Shown: in pieces, positions 1 through 6,798 of the stretch
Numbering within the stretch: position 1 is the first letter of the stretch
Layout: each line of letters begins with the position of its first letter
Assembly (NCBI GenBank): GCA_030049955.1
Contig: JASIJX010000256.1
Span: 1 to 15,081 of the forward strand
Length of the DNA stretch: 15,081 nt
Source of the DNA: Acidobacteriaceae bacterium
GTDB taxonomy: Bacteria; Acidobacteriota; Terriglobia; Terriglobales; Acidobacteriaceae
Direction of reading: 5' to 3'
The notes under the pieces: model-generated
The model's database searches: none
What the model was told of the DNA's origin: nothing
Seen by the model: only the letters and a program-made list of their open reading frames with translations
Made by a program: the position numbers and the translations under genes

Positions 1-426
1 ATCAGTCTGCCGATCTACGATCCCTTCCTGCATGCCAAAGCGCGGGCTTCGGCCGCCGATGCCCTGCGCGCCCGCGTGGAAGCCGAGCAGGCGCAACACC
101 AGAACGATCTGCAGATCACCACGCTGACCGCCAACCTGCGCGAGCTCGACACGCTGGCCGAAATCGCTTCCTTGAAGCAGCAGATCGCCAACGAGAACTT
201 AAAGAGCATACTGACGCAGATGGAGCTGGGCAACGGCACCCCCGGCGCAGCCGCGCAGCTCAGCCCCGTGGCCGAAGAGCAGGCGCGCATCGACGAACGG
301 CAGAAGTTTGAAGACGCGCTCGATGCCGGCTTGCAGCTAAGCCAGGCCCGCCTGAACCTGCTGCGCGCCCTCGGCCACATGCAGGACTGGCTCAACGAGT
401 TACGCGCCAAACCGGCAAATCCTTGA
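1..426 (+). CDS. TolC-family outer membrane efflux protein, C-terminal part
   Basis: The reading frame is open from the first base of the window and stops at TGA 424-426, so the 5' end is missing and only about 141 residues are visible. The first residues, ISLPIYDP, followed by a long Ala/Arg/Glu/Gln-rich helix and ending in SQARLNLLRALG, are typical of the last periplasmic coiled coil of TolC/OprM-like proteins (outer membrane efflux protein family). Family members form trimeric outer-membrane channels for tripartite efflux pumps or type I secretion. No membrane segment is seen, as expected for this end of the protein. The pump partners must lie to the left of the window. The C-terminus looks natural, not truncated. 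The substrate cannot be told from this fragment. Confidence 0.8.
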   Translation: MSLPIYDPFLHAKARASAADALRARVEAEQAQHQNDLQITTLTANLRELDTLAEIASLKQQIANENLKSILTQMELGNGTPGAAAQLSPVAEEQARIDERQKFEDALDAGLQLSQARLNLLRALGHMQDWLNELRAKPANP

Positions 427-462
427 AATTGCACGAGTCGCGATTCCCTGTTAATCTGGAAA

Positions 463-480
463 TGGTTCCGAGAGGAACCA
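463..480 (+). terminator. Hairpin between efflux gene and tRNA
   Basis: A perfect 7-bp inverted repeat (TGGTTCC, loop GAGA, GGAACCA) lies 36 bp after the efflux-gene stop and 12 bp before tRNA-Arg. No T-run follows, so it is not a classical intrinsic terminator. It could stabilise the 3' end of the efflux mRNA, end transcription weakly, or sit in the tRNA precursor leader. A poor promoter match (TTGCAC 429-434, 17-bp spacer, TAATCT 452-457) just upstream would put it in the tRNA leader. Confidence 0.4.
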
Positions 481-492
481 ATCTTAAAGTGT

Positions 493-569
493 GCGCCCGT
501 AGCTCAGCTGGATAGAGCGACTGACTACGAATCAGTAGGTCGGGTGTTCGAATCACTCCGGGCGCACCA
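493..569 (+). tRNA. tRNA-Arg (anticodon ACG)
   Basis: The 77-nt sequence folds as a complete cloverleaf. The acceptor stem GCGCCCG (493-499) pairs with CGGGCGC (559-565), and the D stem GCTC/GAGC is intact. The anticodon stem ACTGA/TCAGT holds loop CTACGAA, with anticodon ACG at 527-529. The T arm has the TTCGAAT loop and 5 bp including one G-T pair. The discriminator is A566 and CCA is encoded at 567-569. ACG is normally edited to ICG by TadA and then reads CGU, CGC and CGA codons. A T-tailed terminator follows 27 bp downstream, so it is probably transcribed alone. Confidence 0.97.
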
Positions 570-596
570 TTCAAATCAAATCCCATTCGATCGCTT

Positions 597-621
597 GCGG
601 CTATTTGGCCGCTTTTTGTTT
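597..621 (+). terminator. Intrinsic terminator of tRNA-Arg
   Basis: GCGGC (597-601) and GCCGC (608-612) form a 5-bp stem with a 6-nt loop, followed directly by the T-rich run TTTTTGTTT (613-621). This is a rho-independent terminator shape on the + strand only; the other strand lacks a T-run. It lies 27 bp past the tRNA CCA. The stop codon and last codons of the opposing gene remnant overlap it. Confidence 0.7.
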
Positions 622-909
622 CTCCGCTGTCGGCTCCATGTTGAGGGTCGCGCCGACGATGACTGCGCCGCTGGAATCGGCCACAGTGCCAGTCATGGAA
701 CCGGTGATTCCTTGAGCGCAGGCGGGCGGAAACAGAAGCAGAAACAGTATCGCAGCAACGAACATGAGCGCCGCGAAGACGCGGGACGAGGTTCCCGCCC
801 TGCGAGCCATGTCCGGATTTCTCGCACCCAATCTTCCCTTACTTTGACTGATCGTGTACGACGAGAATCTGAAATCTGTTTGCGTCAGAAGACTGGTTGA
901 GCTTCGCAT
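601..909 (-). pseudogene. TonB-dependent receptor (Oar-like) remnant: signal peptide plus start of plug-side domain only
   Basis: The start at ATG 907-909 is supported by a strong AAGGAGG 10 nt upstream; this gives 102 residues. An inner ATG at 808-810 has no ribosome site. Residues after the second Met carry a hydrophobic export segment (FAALMFVAAILFLLLFPPA) with a likely cleavage after CAQ. Next comes GITGSMTGTVADSSGAVIVG, the opening of the carboxypeptidase-regulatory-like domain that begins the ~1000-residue TonB receptors common in Acidobacteriota. Homology ends abruptly after about 20 residues. The tail rich in Lys, Ala and Gln is encoded by the antisense of the tRNA-Arg terminator and stops at TAG within it. 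I infer a deletion or rearrangement that removed about 90% of the gene. The remaining exported peptide is unlikely to be a receptor. Confidence 0.7.
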
Positions 910-919
910 CGCCTTACGC

Positions 920-926
920 CCTCCTT
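920..926 (-). promoter_or_regulatory. Shine-Dalgarno deciding the start at 909
   Basis: AAGGAGG on the - strand, 10 nt before ATG 907-909. It favours the longer N-terminus of the receptor remnant over the inner Met at 810. Confidence 0.6.
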
Positions 927-1140
927 GAAGTTTCCTCAAAGGCCGTCTTGCGCGATTCGCTGATGCTGGAGCAGGCAGGACGCCTGCAATCCAAACTCTT
1001 GCCCTGGTACCCGATTACCGAGAGTAAGAGAATCGTTCCGTAGCGATCTTTTCTACGTTTTATGTGCGGCTGTCCGGAGCAGTCTGAGAAGAAATCGAAA
1101 CCGGGATTTCCTAAATCCAGATCATGCGCTTTGGCGAAGG

Positions 1141-1170
1141 ACTGTAGCCTGTATTTTTCTGCATTGTCAA
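1141..1170 (-). promoter_or_regulatory. Candidate sigma-70 promoter of the receptor remnant
   Basis: On the - strand a perfect TTGACA (1165-1170) is separated by 18 bp from TACAGT (1141-1146, 4 of 6 to consensus) inside an AT-rich island. It would give a leader of roughly 225 nt before the ATG at 909. If it is the original promoter, the remnant may still be transcribed. Confidence 0.4.
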
Positions 1171-1200
1171 GAATTTTTTCGCCGATACCCTGAGTTTTTA

Positions 1201-1230
1201 TTGACAAATTAAAAATGAAAAAATGAGAAT
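1201..1230 (+). promoter_or_regulatory. Candidate + strand promoter, antisense to the DUF3857 gene
   Basis: TTGACA (1201-1206), 18-bp A-rich spacer, then GAGAAT (1225-1230, 4 of 6). The only thing downstream on this strand is the antisense of the large gene's 3' end, so any product would be an antisense RNA. The match may simply reflect A+T richness. Confidence 0.2.
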
Positions 1231-1327
1231 TTACTCCTGCGATGGTGCGCACGCGTGCTCCTGCGCCTTCAGTCCCTATTGCTCTCCAGTCAAGATTGAA
1301 CTTTCAGCGCAGCAACCTAGTCTGTCT

Positions 1328-4300
1328 CTACCGCTCGGCCAGCGAGGTCTTTGACGGCTGGGGACTGCGGAGAGCTTGCAGCCGCTGCTGAGCCAGGAGG
1401 TAAGTGCTGTCTGTCAGGATGGCGCTATCAGGCTTTTCGATCTTGGCGTAGGCAGTCAGGGCAGCGTCGTTCAGTCCGTATTTCTCATAGATCATCGCCA
1501 GGCCGAACCAGACCTCCGGATTTGGTACAGCCTGATTGACGCTCTTCATCGCCTTCAACAGCAAATCGCGCGCCTCGGTCGTCTTGCCCTGGTAAGCGTA
1601 GATGCAGGCAAGAGTATGCAACTCGGGGAAGCTGTCGTTGTTTGAGAGCATTACCGCCTGCTGCGCAGCCTTGGTGACATCGGCATCCACTTTGCCGTCG
1701 AAGAGCGCGCTCCAGGCGTAATCGTTGTAGTCGCCCGCGGTGGCTTTGCCCAGGTCGATGATCTTCTGGTCAGTCTGGCGGGAACCTGCGAAATCTCCCT
1801 GCATCTCCAGCGCAGTCACTTTCATGCGGAGCAGGGTCTCGTCGTCGTCGCGTTTTGCGATTCGCGCGTCGAGCATACTATTCCAGTCTTTCCACTCCTT
1901 GAGCAGCGCATCGGCGAAGCCGGTCAGCCGGATCGCGGTGTAGGAGTCGGGGTATTTCGAGAGAATTTCAGAGCTCACCTCTTTCAATCGCGGGCCGTCG
2001 CCGGCACGCAAGTAGCCGGTGGCTAGCAGCAGACCGAGGTTCAGCTTTTCATCGTCGCTGGTTGCGGATTTCCAGGCAGCGTAAATCTGCGGCAGATACT
2101 GCCCGATGGCGGGAGTCGATGCGATCAGCGATTCGGCGGCGAGACGCATAGTGGCTTCGTCGCCCTGCTTGCCCAGCGTCCAGAAGCGCGGAAACAGTGG
2201 GCCGGAGAGTGGGTCGTCGCCGCCTCCGAGATGAAGGCGCTCGCGCATCCAGTCGAGCAGGGCTTGTGCTTCGGCATCGCGCTTCTGGCCGAGCAGGTAC
2301 AGCACCTCATTGCCGGCCTCCGAGGGATTCTCTCCATCTGTGACGATCACGTAGCGGCCGTCGTCCCTGCTCACAAAATACTGGCGGGCCTTGCTGCCCA
2401 GGCTCTGCAGCGAAATGTTGTAGCCTTTCTCGTCGCTCCCCTCGGCGCTGAGCTTCATGTTCCCGGCCATCAGGTCGAGGAAGACAATCGGGGGCAGACC
2501 GGTTTGTTCGGCGAGGAGCTGCGGCGCGCCCTCGGTTTCAATCCGCATATACTCAAAGTGCTTCTTCCACTCCTCGTCCGAGCCGTATGCGTGCCGGGAC
2601 ACAAGCGCCTCGGCGGACTGCTGGTTGAAGTCTCCTTCGAACGCTTCGAGAAACACCTTTTGCACCGCGCTACGCGGATCGGTTGGCGGAAGATATTCAC
2701 CGTTCCAGAGAGGTAAGTGACGGAAGATGCTTGCTCTCTGGAGTAGATGCGCGGAGTCGCTCTGGTCTTCAGCAGCCGCGGAAAGAATGGCCGCCGCTTC
2801 AGGGTAGATGCGGAGGTTAACCAGGTGATCGCCTGCGGCGGCCAGCGCTGCGCTGCGTTCCTGGGCGCCGCCGGCCAGTTGGTTGGCGCGATCGAGGCCG
2901 GCCTTCACACCGTTATCGCCTCCCAATTCGGCGACTGCGGCGGCAACCGCAAGGCCGTTCCGATCAGCGGTCGAAGGCACCGCATCGAGATCAGTAAGCA
3001 GCTCCTTGTATTGATGCGCGAAGAGCAAATCCCACAACAGGTAATCCTCGTACTGATCGGCCGTGGCTTTGTCTCTCTCGCGGAGGGCCTTGTACGCAGC
3101 GATCGCCTGGTCGAGATGGGCGCCGGATGTATAGCGGTTGTCCTGCTCGTCGTATTCATGAGCGATGGCAAGATCGACGGCAGTATCGAGATCGTCGCTA
3201 TCGAGCGCAGCGGCCCTGGCGTACGCATCTTCTGAACAGTTGCGATCGGCGCCATAGCCCCAGTGCACGCCGATGCCGTTGAACTGGCATACCCAGCCGA
3301 GCGTTTTGAAGGCGATGATCGAGTTTGGATCGAGTTTTGTTGCGGCTTGAGCTTCGCTGCGCGCCATGTCGCCAAGGCCGGCCTGGAGCAGGATGTTGGC
3401 AAACTGCGCGTGGTGCACCGCATCCTGCGGCTGCCGGTCGATGAGGTCGCGATCGGCGGAGAGCGCCTCGCGGATCTTGCCTGCTGCCATCAGCTTCGAT
3501 CCCACCTGATCGAAGAGAACCATAATCATGTCCTGCTTGTATGCGTCGAGAACGGCATCGCGCAGCGCGAGCGCCTCGTCGGCGGTGTAGCGGGGTTTCG
3601 CGGTGGTAAAGCGCAGCACGGCGGTCACCACGCCTTTGTTATCGACGGCATAATGAGCAGTCAAGCGGGCCGGGCCCATGGCGGTGTCGCGGTCTTCAGG
3701 CAACGAGCGCAACTCGAAACCGGGAGGCGGCGTAATCGTGTAACGCCATTCGGTGGCGAAAGGAACCACGTCATAATCGGCGACGCGGGCTTCCATGGCG
3801 CGCTTTTGATTGTCTTCCTGCTGCGGCGTGAGCTTAACGCCATTAGTGCCGGGATCGGTCCTGAACCACTCAGGAAGCCGGTCGAAAATGCTGGTAAATG
3901 GAATCGCCACCGCCGCATCGTCGATGCCCGTGTTGCCGCGCCTGGCTTGCGCCATATCGAGCTTGAGCATAAAGGGCTGGGAAAAATCCCTGGCATCGCC
4001 GTGCGACACGCTGGTAAGAGCCTTGGCCAGATAATAGTTTTTCGCAAAGCCTTCAAGGTTAGTGCGCCGTTCGCGAGTATCGGCGCCGCCAAAGTCCTCG
4101 CGGTACTCCGCATCCACCGGACCATGGGTGAGCGATGTCTCTGTGATGTGCGCAGCGCCATACTCCGACATCGTCACATCGCGCAGCTCGGTAAGCAGGT
4201 TATCTTCCGGATTGGCGATAGGAATCTGCGCGAGGGCGGCAGTGCCCTCGGCAATCACGAGCGTCTCGCGGCCCTGATCCATGGTAGGCAAGGTTCCCAC

Positions 4301-5569
4301 CGCGGCATACTGGTCGGTCGCGTCGATCCACAGGGGCGCATCCTTGCCTTCGCCGGGCACGTAGACAATGGCATGGTCAAACTGATTCATGCCGGGCAGA
4401 TCGGGATTGACGTCAACGCCAGGGCCGGCATCGAGCAGTGCCAGTTCGGCCGGAACCCCGCTGGAGCGGAGAAGCGCGACGAGCAGCGCGGCCTTGTCTT
4501 TGCAATCTCCGAAGTGGCGTTTCAACACCTCCGCCGGCTTTTGCGGCTGCAGGCTGGATTCGCCAAACTCGACGCCGGTGTAGCGAATCTCCTGGTCCAG
4601 CCAGCTTACCGCGCGCTGGATGCGCTGCATGCGGCTGCCTTCTTTGGCCTCGGGCACCAGGCTCTTCACCTGGCCAAGATCGATCTGCGGCTCAGCCAGC
4701 TTGCGGTAGGCCTCGGCCACCGATAGCCAGGATTCGCCGGTGGAAAATTCCACCATTGGCCCGGCGAGTTCATGCGTCGGCAGGTCGATGTCGTCGCTGG
4801 CGTGCGCCGTCTGATATGGTTCGTCGAAGCTGAGGGTGCGTACGCCATCCCGCGCCGAGTCGCTCACCTTCACCTCGGGCATGGCGTGAGAGCGGTACTG
4901 AAGATGGCTCTCTAGGGGTGCGGAGATGGTCAGCTCTTCGCGCACGATCGGTACAGGGCGCGAAAAGTAGTCGCGGTAAACGCTGCCGCCGGAAAAGAAT
5001 GGCTGCTTATCGGCGATCCTGATCTCCTCTTCGACGATCGAGCCTACTTTGAGTCCGGGAAGCGGAGCCTTGCGGATGCGGTCGTCGGTATAGGTCTGCT
5101 CTTCGTCTTCATTGGCAGGACCGTCGGCCACTGTTTTCTGATCAAGCTCGCTCACCTTCCCGTCGGGATCGATGACGCGGGCATGGACCTCCGGCATATT
5201 CTGAAACCAAGGCTCCCAACGCGCGGCCACCTGGCTCCAGCCGTCAATCGCGGCCTGATCCTCAATGCGGTAGATCATCGTGTGCCGGTAGTCGACTCGG
5301 CCGTCGGCATCGATGACGTACGCCTCGCGTTCAAACAGAACCGTGACCAGCGCGAACTTTTCAGCAGTCACTTTCCCGGCCGCAGCGCGAAGCTCCTGAA
5401 CGGACGCACTGAAGGCAGCTCCGTCGAGAGACCAGACGGCTTGGGATTGGATTTGCTGGGCCTGGGCTTGCTGGGTCTGGACTTGCTGGGTCTGGCCGGA
5501 CGCCGCGATAAGGAAAAGCGCCGCGAGACACAACTTGGCAGCGAGGGAGCCGTGGAACCGACGGTTCAT
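1328..5569 (-). CDS. Exported DUF3857 / transglutaminase-like / TPR protein
   Basis: The protein has 1413 residues from ATG 5567-5569. GGAAGG lies 9 nt upstream and the start gives a clean signal peptide (MNRR, then a hydrophobic core to about residue 24). An upstream in-frame ATG at 5599 is weaker. A Gln-rich linker (26-44) follows. Residues about 70-260 match DUF3857. Residues about 300-430 are a transglutaminase-like fold with a full apparent triad: Cys356 in GDCKDK, His399 in FDHA and Asp416 in WIDATD. A beta-rich DUF3858-like part runs to about 680, then TPR-like helical repeats from about 690 to the end. Family members are periplasmic or surface proteins of unclear reaction (protease or amidase-like chemistry is possible). 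The gene stands alone, divergent from the lipoprotein-like gene. Length is well above the ~650-residue DUF3857-transglutaminase core because of the TPR extension. Confidence 0.85.
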   Translation of the reverse strand: MNRRFHGSLAAKLCLAALFLIAASGQTQQVQTQQAQAQQIQSQAVWSLDGAAFSASVQELRAAAGKVTAEKFALVTVLFEREAYVIDADGRVDYRHTMIYRIEDQAAIDGWSQVAARWEPWFQNMPEVHARVIDPDGKVSELDQKTVADGPANEDEEQTYTDDRIRKAPLPGLKVGSIVEEEIRIADKQPFFSGGSVYRDYFSRPVPIVREELTISAPLESHLQYRSHAMPEVKVSDSARDGVRTLSFDEPYQTAHASDDIDLPTHELAGPMVEFSTGESWLSVAEAYRKLAEPQIDLGQVKSLVPEAKEGSRMQRIQRAVSWLDQEIRYTGVEFGESSLQPQKPAEVLKRHFGDCKDKAALLVALLRSSGVPAELALLDAGPGVDVNPDLPGMNQFDHAIVYVPGEGKDAPLWIDATDQYAAVGTLPTMDQGRETLVIAEGTAALAQIPIANPEDNLLTELRDVTMSEYGAAHITETSLTHGPVDAEYREDFGGADTRERRTNLEGFAKNYYLAKALTSVSHGDARDFSQPFMLKLDMAQARRGNTGIDDAAVAIPFTSIFDRLPEWFRTDPGTNGVKLTPQQEDNQKRAMEARVADYDVVPFATEWRYTITPPPGFELRSLPEDRDTAMGPARLTAHYAVDNKGVVTAVLRFTTAKPRYTADEALALRDAVLDAYKQDMIMVLFDQVGSKLMAAGKIREALSADRDLIDRQPQDAVHHAQFANILLQAGLGDMARSEAQAATKLDPNSIIAFKTLGWVCQFNGIGVHWGYGADRNCSEDAYARAAALDSDDLDTAVDLAIAHEYDEQDNRYTSGAHLDQAIAAYKALRERDKATADQYEDYLLWDLLFAHQYKELLTDLDAVPSTADRNGLAVAAAVAELGGDNGVKAGLDRANQLAGGAQERSAALAAAGDHLVNLRIYPEAAAILSAAAEDQSDSAHLLQRASIFRHLPLWNGEYLPPTDPRSAVQKVFLEAFEGDFNQQSAEALVSRHAYGSDEEWKKHFEYMRIETEGAPQLLAEQTGLPPIVFLDLMAGNMKLSAEGSDEKGYNISLQSLGSKARQYFVSRDDGRYVIVTDGENPSEAGNEVLYLLGQKRDAEAQALLDWMRERLHLGGGDDPLSGPLFPRFWTLGKQGDEATMRLAAESLIASTPAIGQYLPQIYAAWKSATSDDEKLNLGLLLATGYLRAGDGPRLKEVSSEILSKYPDSYTAIRLTGFADALLKEWKDWNSMLDARIAKRDDDETLLRMKVTALEMQGDFAGSRQTDQKIIDLGKATAGDYNDYAWSALFDGKVDADVTKAAQQAVMLSNNDSFPELHTLACIYAYQGKTTEARDLLLKAMKSVNQAVPNPEVWFGLAMIYEKYGLNDAALTAYAKIEKPDSAILTDSTYLLAQQRLQALRSPQPSKTSLAER
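5449..5493 (-). repeat. 15-bp tandem repeat coding a Gln-rich linker
   Basis: Three 15-bp units (5449-5463, 5464-5478, 5479-5493) share the core TTGCTGGG with few differences. In the - strand gene they encode a Gln-rich spacer just after the signal peptide. Slippage would change linker length by five residues without a frameshift. Confidence 0.75.
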
Positions 5570-5695
5570 TGGGAGTAGCCTTCCAGAGTTTCCTCCCATA
5601 GTACCTCAGCCACGAATTGGTCGCAGCAGAGAGCAGATGACCCTCGCAATCGTCTTTCAAGGCCGCAACATGCGTGGAGTTTCATTGCGCTGTTT

Positions 5696-5701
5696 TACAA
5701 T
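5696..5701 (+). promoter_or_regulatory. Possible -10 box of the lipoprotein-like gene
   Basis: TACAAT (5 of 6 to TATAAT) lies 47 bp before the ATG at 5749 in the divergent intergenic region. No good -35 element is seen at 16-18 bp, so the call is weak. Confidence 0.25.
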
Positions 5702-5748
5702 GGCTGAGTTTCCTGGAGCAGCGCGCTCGAACCTCTGCGGGAGATTTC

Positions 5749-6555
5749 ATGAGGCATTTCAGAATCCTTGCAGTCCTCGTCTTTCTCATGAGCTTGACAG
5801 GCTGCGGCGCCAAGTACTTTATGGACCGGATGGCGCCGGATACAACGGCTGAGGCCAAAGGGAACTTCGACGACCTGCGGCATGGCCAGTTTGACCGCGT
5901 CGGGGCCGTGCTCGACCCAAGCATCGATCGCACTCACCTGCAAGAAAACCTGGAAAAGATAGCCGCACTGGTCCCTGCGCAAGAACCGGTCTCAGTGCAC
6001 ACGGTCGGAATCCATACGCAATGCAATTCCGGTACAGGCTGCAACACGCGCGTAATACTCGAATATCAGTTTCCGTCGAAGTGGCTGATCGTAGATACTG
6101 TGGTCCATCGCCAGAACGGCAAAACCACGATTACGTCGATCTACGTAAGGCCTCTATCGCGATCTCTTGAGCAAGCCAACCGCTTCACGCTGCGTGGCAA
6201 GCATCCACAGCAGTACGCCGTTCTGATCGCGGCTGCCTGCTCCTTCGCGATCATGGTATTCGCGCTGGTGCTCTGTATCCGCACACCAATGGAAAGCTAC
6301 AAATGGCTTTGGATCGTGCTGATCCTCCTCGGCGCGCCAAGAATCGCCGTGAACTGGACCACGGGCGCTCTCAGTTATCAGATTCTCGCCGGTCTCGCCT
6401 TACCGGCATGGATCAGTTCGCAAATATATGGGCCGTGGACCGTCTCGGTTTCACTTCCTCTCGGGGCAATTGCATTCCTTGTGATGCGAGACACGCTCAA
6501 AAAATCCCGCGCTCCGCTGTCCGATGATTCTCGTCGCATGACTGTAAGTGCGTAA
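5749..6555 (+). CDS. Putative lipoprotein with C-terminal membrane segments, function unknown
   Basis: ATG 5749 is chosen because GGGAG lies 5 nt upstream and the resulting N-terminus is a lipoprotein signal: basic start, hydrophobic core, then LTGC with Cys19. The product has 268 residues. Residues 20-150 form a soluble, presumably periplasmic part with two cysteines (Cys92, Cys98) that could form a disulfide. After it come about three hydrophobic segments (roughly 157-176, 186-200 and 230-246) and a charged tail (KKSR onwards). I do not recognise the family. A lipobox combined with later membrane spans is unusual, and the N-terminus could instead act as a simple membrane anchor. It is divergent from the DUF3857 gene and shares its intergenic region. 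No enzymatic motif is visible. Confidence 0.75.
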   Translation: MRHFRILAVLVFLMSLTGCGAKYFMDRMAPDTTAEAKGNFDDLRHGQFDRVGAVLDPSIDRTHLQENLEKIAALVPAQEPVSVHTVGIHTQCNSGTGCNTRVILEYQFPSKWLIVDTVVHRQNGKTTITSIYVRPLSRSLEQANRFTLRGKHPQQYAVLIAAACSFAIMVFALVLCIRTPMESYKWLWIVLILLGAPRIAVNWTTGALSYQILAGLALPAWISSQIYGPWTVSVSLPLGAIAFLVMRDTLKKSRAPLSDDSRRMTVSA

Positions 6556-6603
6556 GAGATGCCGGGCGGAGCATTGGGTTGCATCAGTCGCGATTCCTGA
6601 TCG

Positions 6604-6673
6604 GTGCAGCCAGCCGGACAGAATGAAATGCTCGGCTCAGCGCGGCTCGTAGCTGTCGGCTGCCATGATGACC
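6604..6673 (-). pseudogene. Fragment of tdk (last 23 codons), decayed
   Basis: Bases 6604-6673 match 8011-8080, the 3' end of tdk, at 57 of 70 positions without gaps and in the same orientation. The - strand reads TVIMAADSYEPR, stop, AEHFILSGWLH; the real Tdk has PVIMAGDNYEPRCAEHFVLPGRPH. The codon for the zinc-binding Cys is TGA here. Similarity stops at the last sense codon on one side and soon after VIM on the other. There is no start or upstream tdk sequence, so this is a dead fragment. Its differences are too many for a recent copy, so it may come from an older or foreign tdk or be part of a dispersed repeat. Confidence 0.7.
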
Positions 6674-6697
6674 GTGAACTTCGGCACAAATCCAGCC

Positions 6698-6723
6698 GGT
6701 TTTTAGCCCCGGTGGTTTTAGCC
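6698..6723. repeat. Short direct repeat GGTTTT(T)AGCC
   Basis: GGTTTTTAGCC (6698-6708) and GGTTTTAGCC (6714-6723) are near-identical direct repeats next to the tdk fragment and upstream of the DUF4034 gene. They could be operator half-sites or part of the same remnant element. No function can be assigned. Confidence 0.4.
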
Positions 6724-6749
6724 ACAGCAGTTCCGCTTCCCCTTTGCGC

Positions 6750-6755
6750 TATACT
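6750..6755 (+). promoter_or_regulatory. Possible -10 box of the DUF4034 gene
   Basis: TATACT (5 of 6 to TATAAT) stands 43 bp before the ATG at 6799. No convincing -35 box is found at the usual distance. Confidence 0.3.
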
Positions 6756-6798
6756 GTCGGCGCGTCCAACCTGCGCCGCGCGCCGGAGGTGACCGGTC

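Larger units (their letters stand above)
910..1327. other. Gene-free stretch with AT-rich promoter-like island
   Basis: No convincing gene is visible on either strand across 418 bases. The left part (927-1140) would be the 5' untranslated region of the receptor remnant and holds a small GCAGG-ACG-CCTGC hairpin (975-987). The centre (1141-1230) is strikingly A+T-rich against a GC-rich background and has two TTGACA boxes pointing apart. The right part (1231-1327) follows the stop of the large - strand gene. It contains the perfect palindrome GCACGCGTGC (1249-1258) between two CTCCTGCG direct repeats. No clear T-tailed terminator is seen for the large gene. Confidence 0.5.

Noticed and set aside
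392..586. 64-residue frame on the - strand across the tRNA
   Set aside because: It is the antisense of tRNA-Arg, a well-known source of false protein predictions.
914..1252. 112-residue frame on the - strand
   Set aside because: It overlaps the ribosome site and leader of the receptor remnant, crosses the promoter island, and shows no recognisable domain.
3263..4726. 487-residue frame on the + strand
   Set aside because: It lies entirely antisense to the well-supported DUF3857 gene; long antisense frames are common in GC-rich genes.
6637..6639. TGA at the zinc-ligand Cys position of the tdk fragment read as selenocysteine
   Set aside because: The fragment has no start or upstream tdk sequence, and the intact tdk uses an ordinary Cys codon. 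Simple decay explains it.
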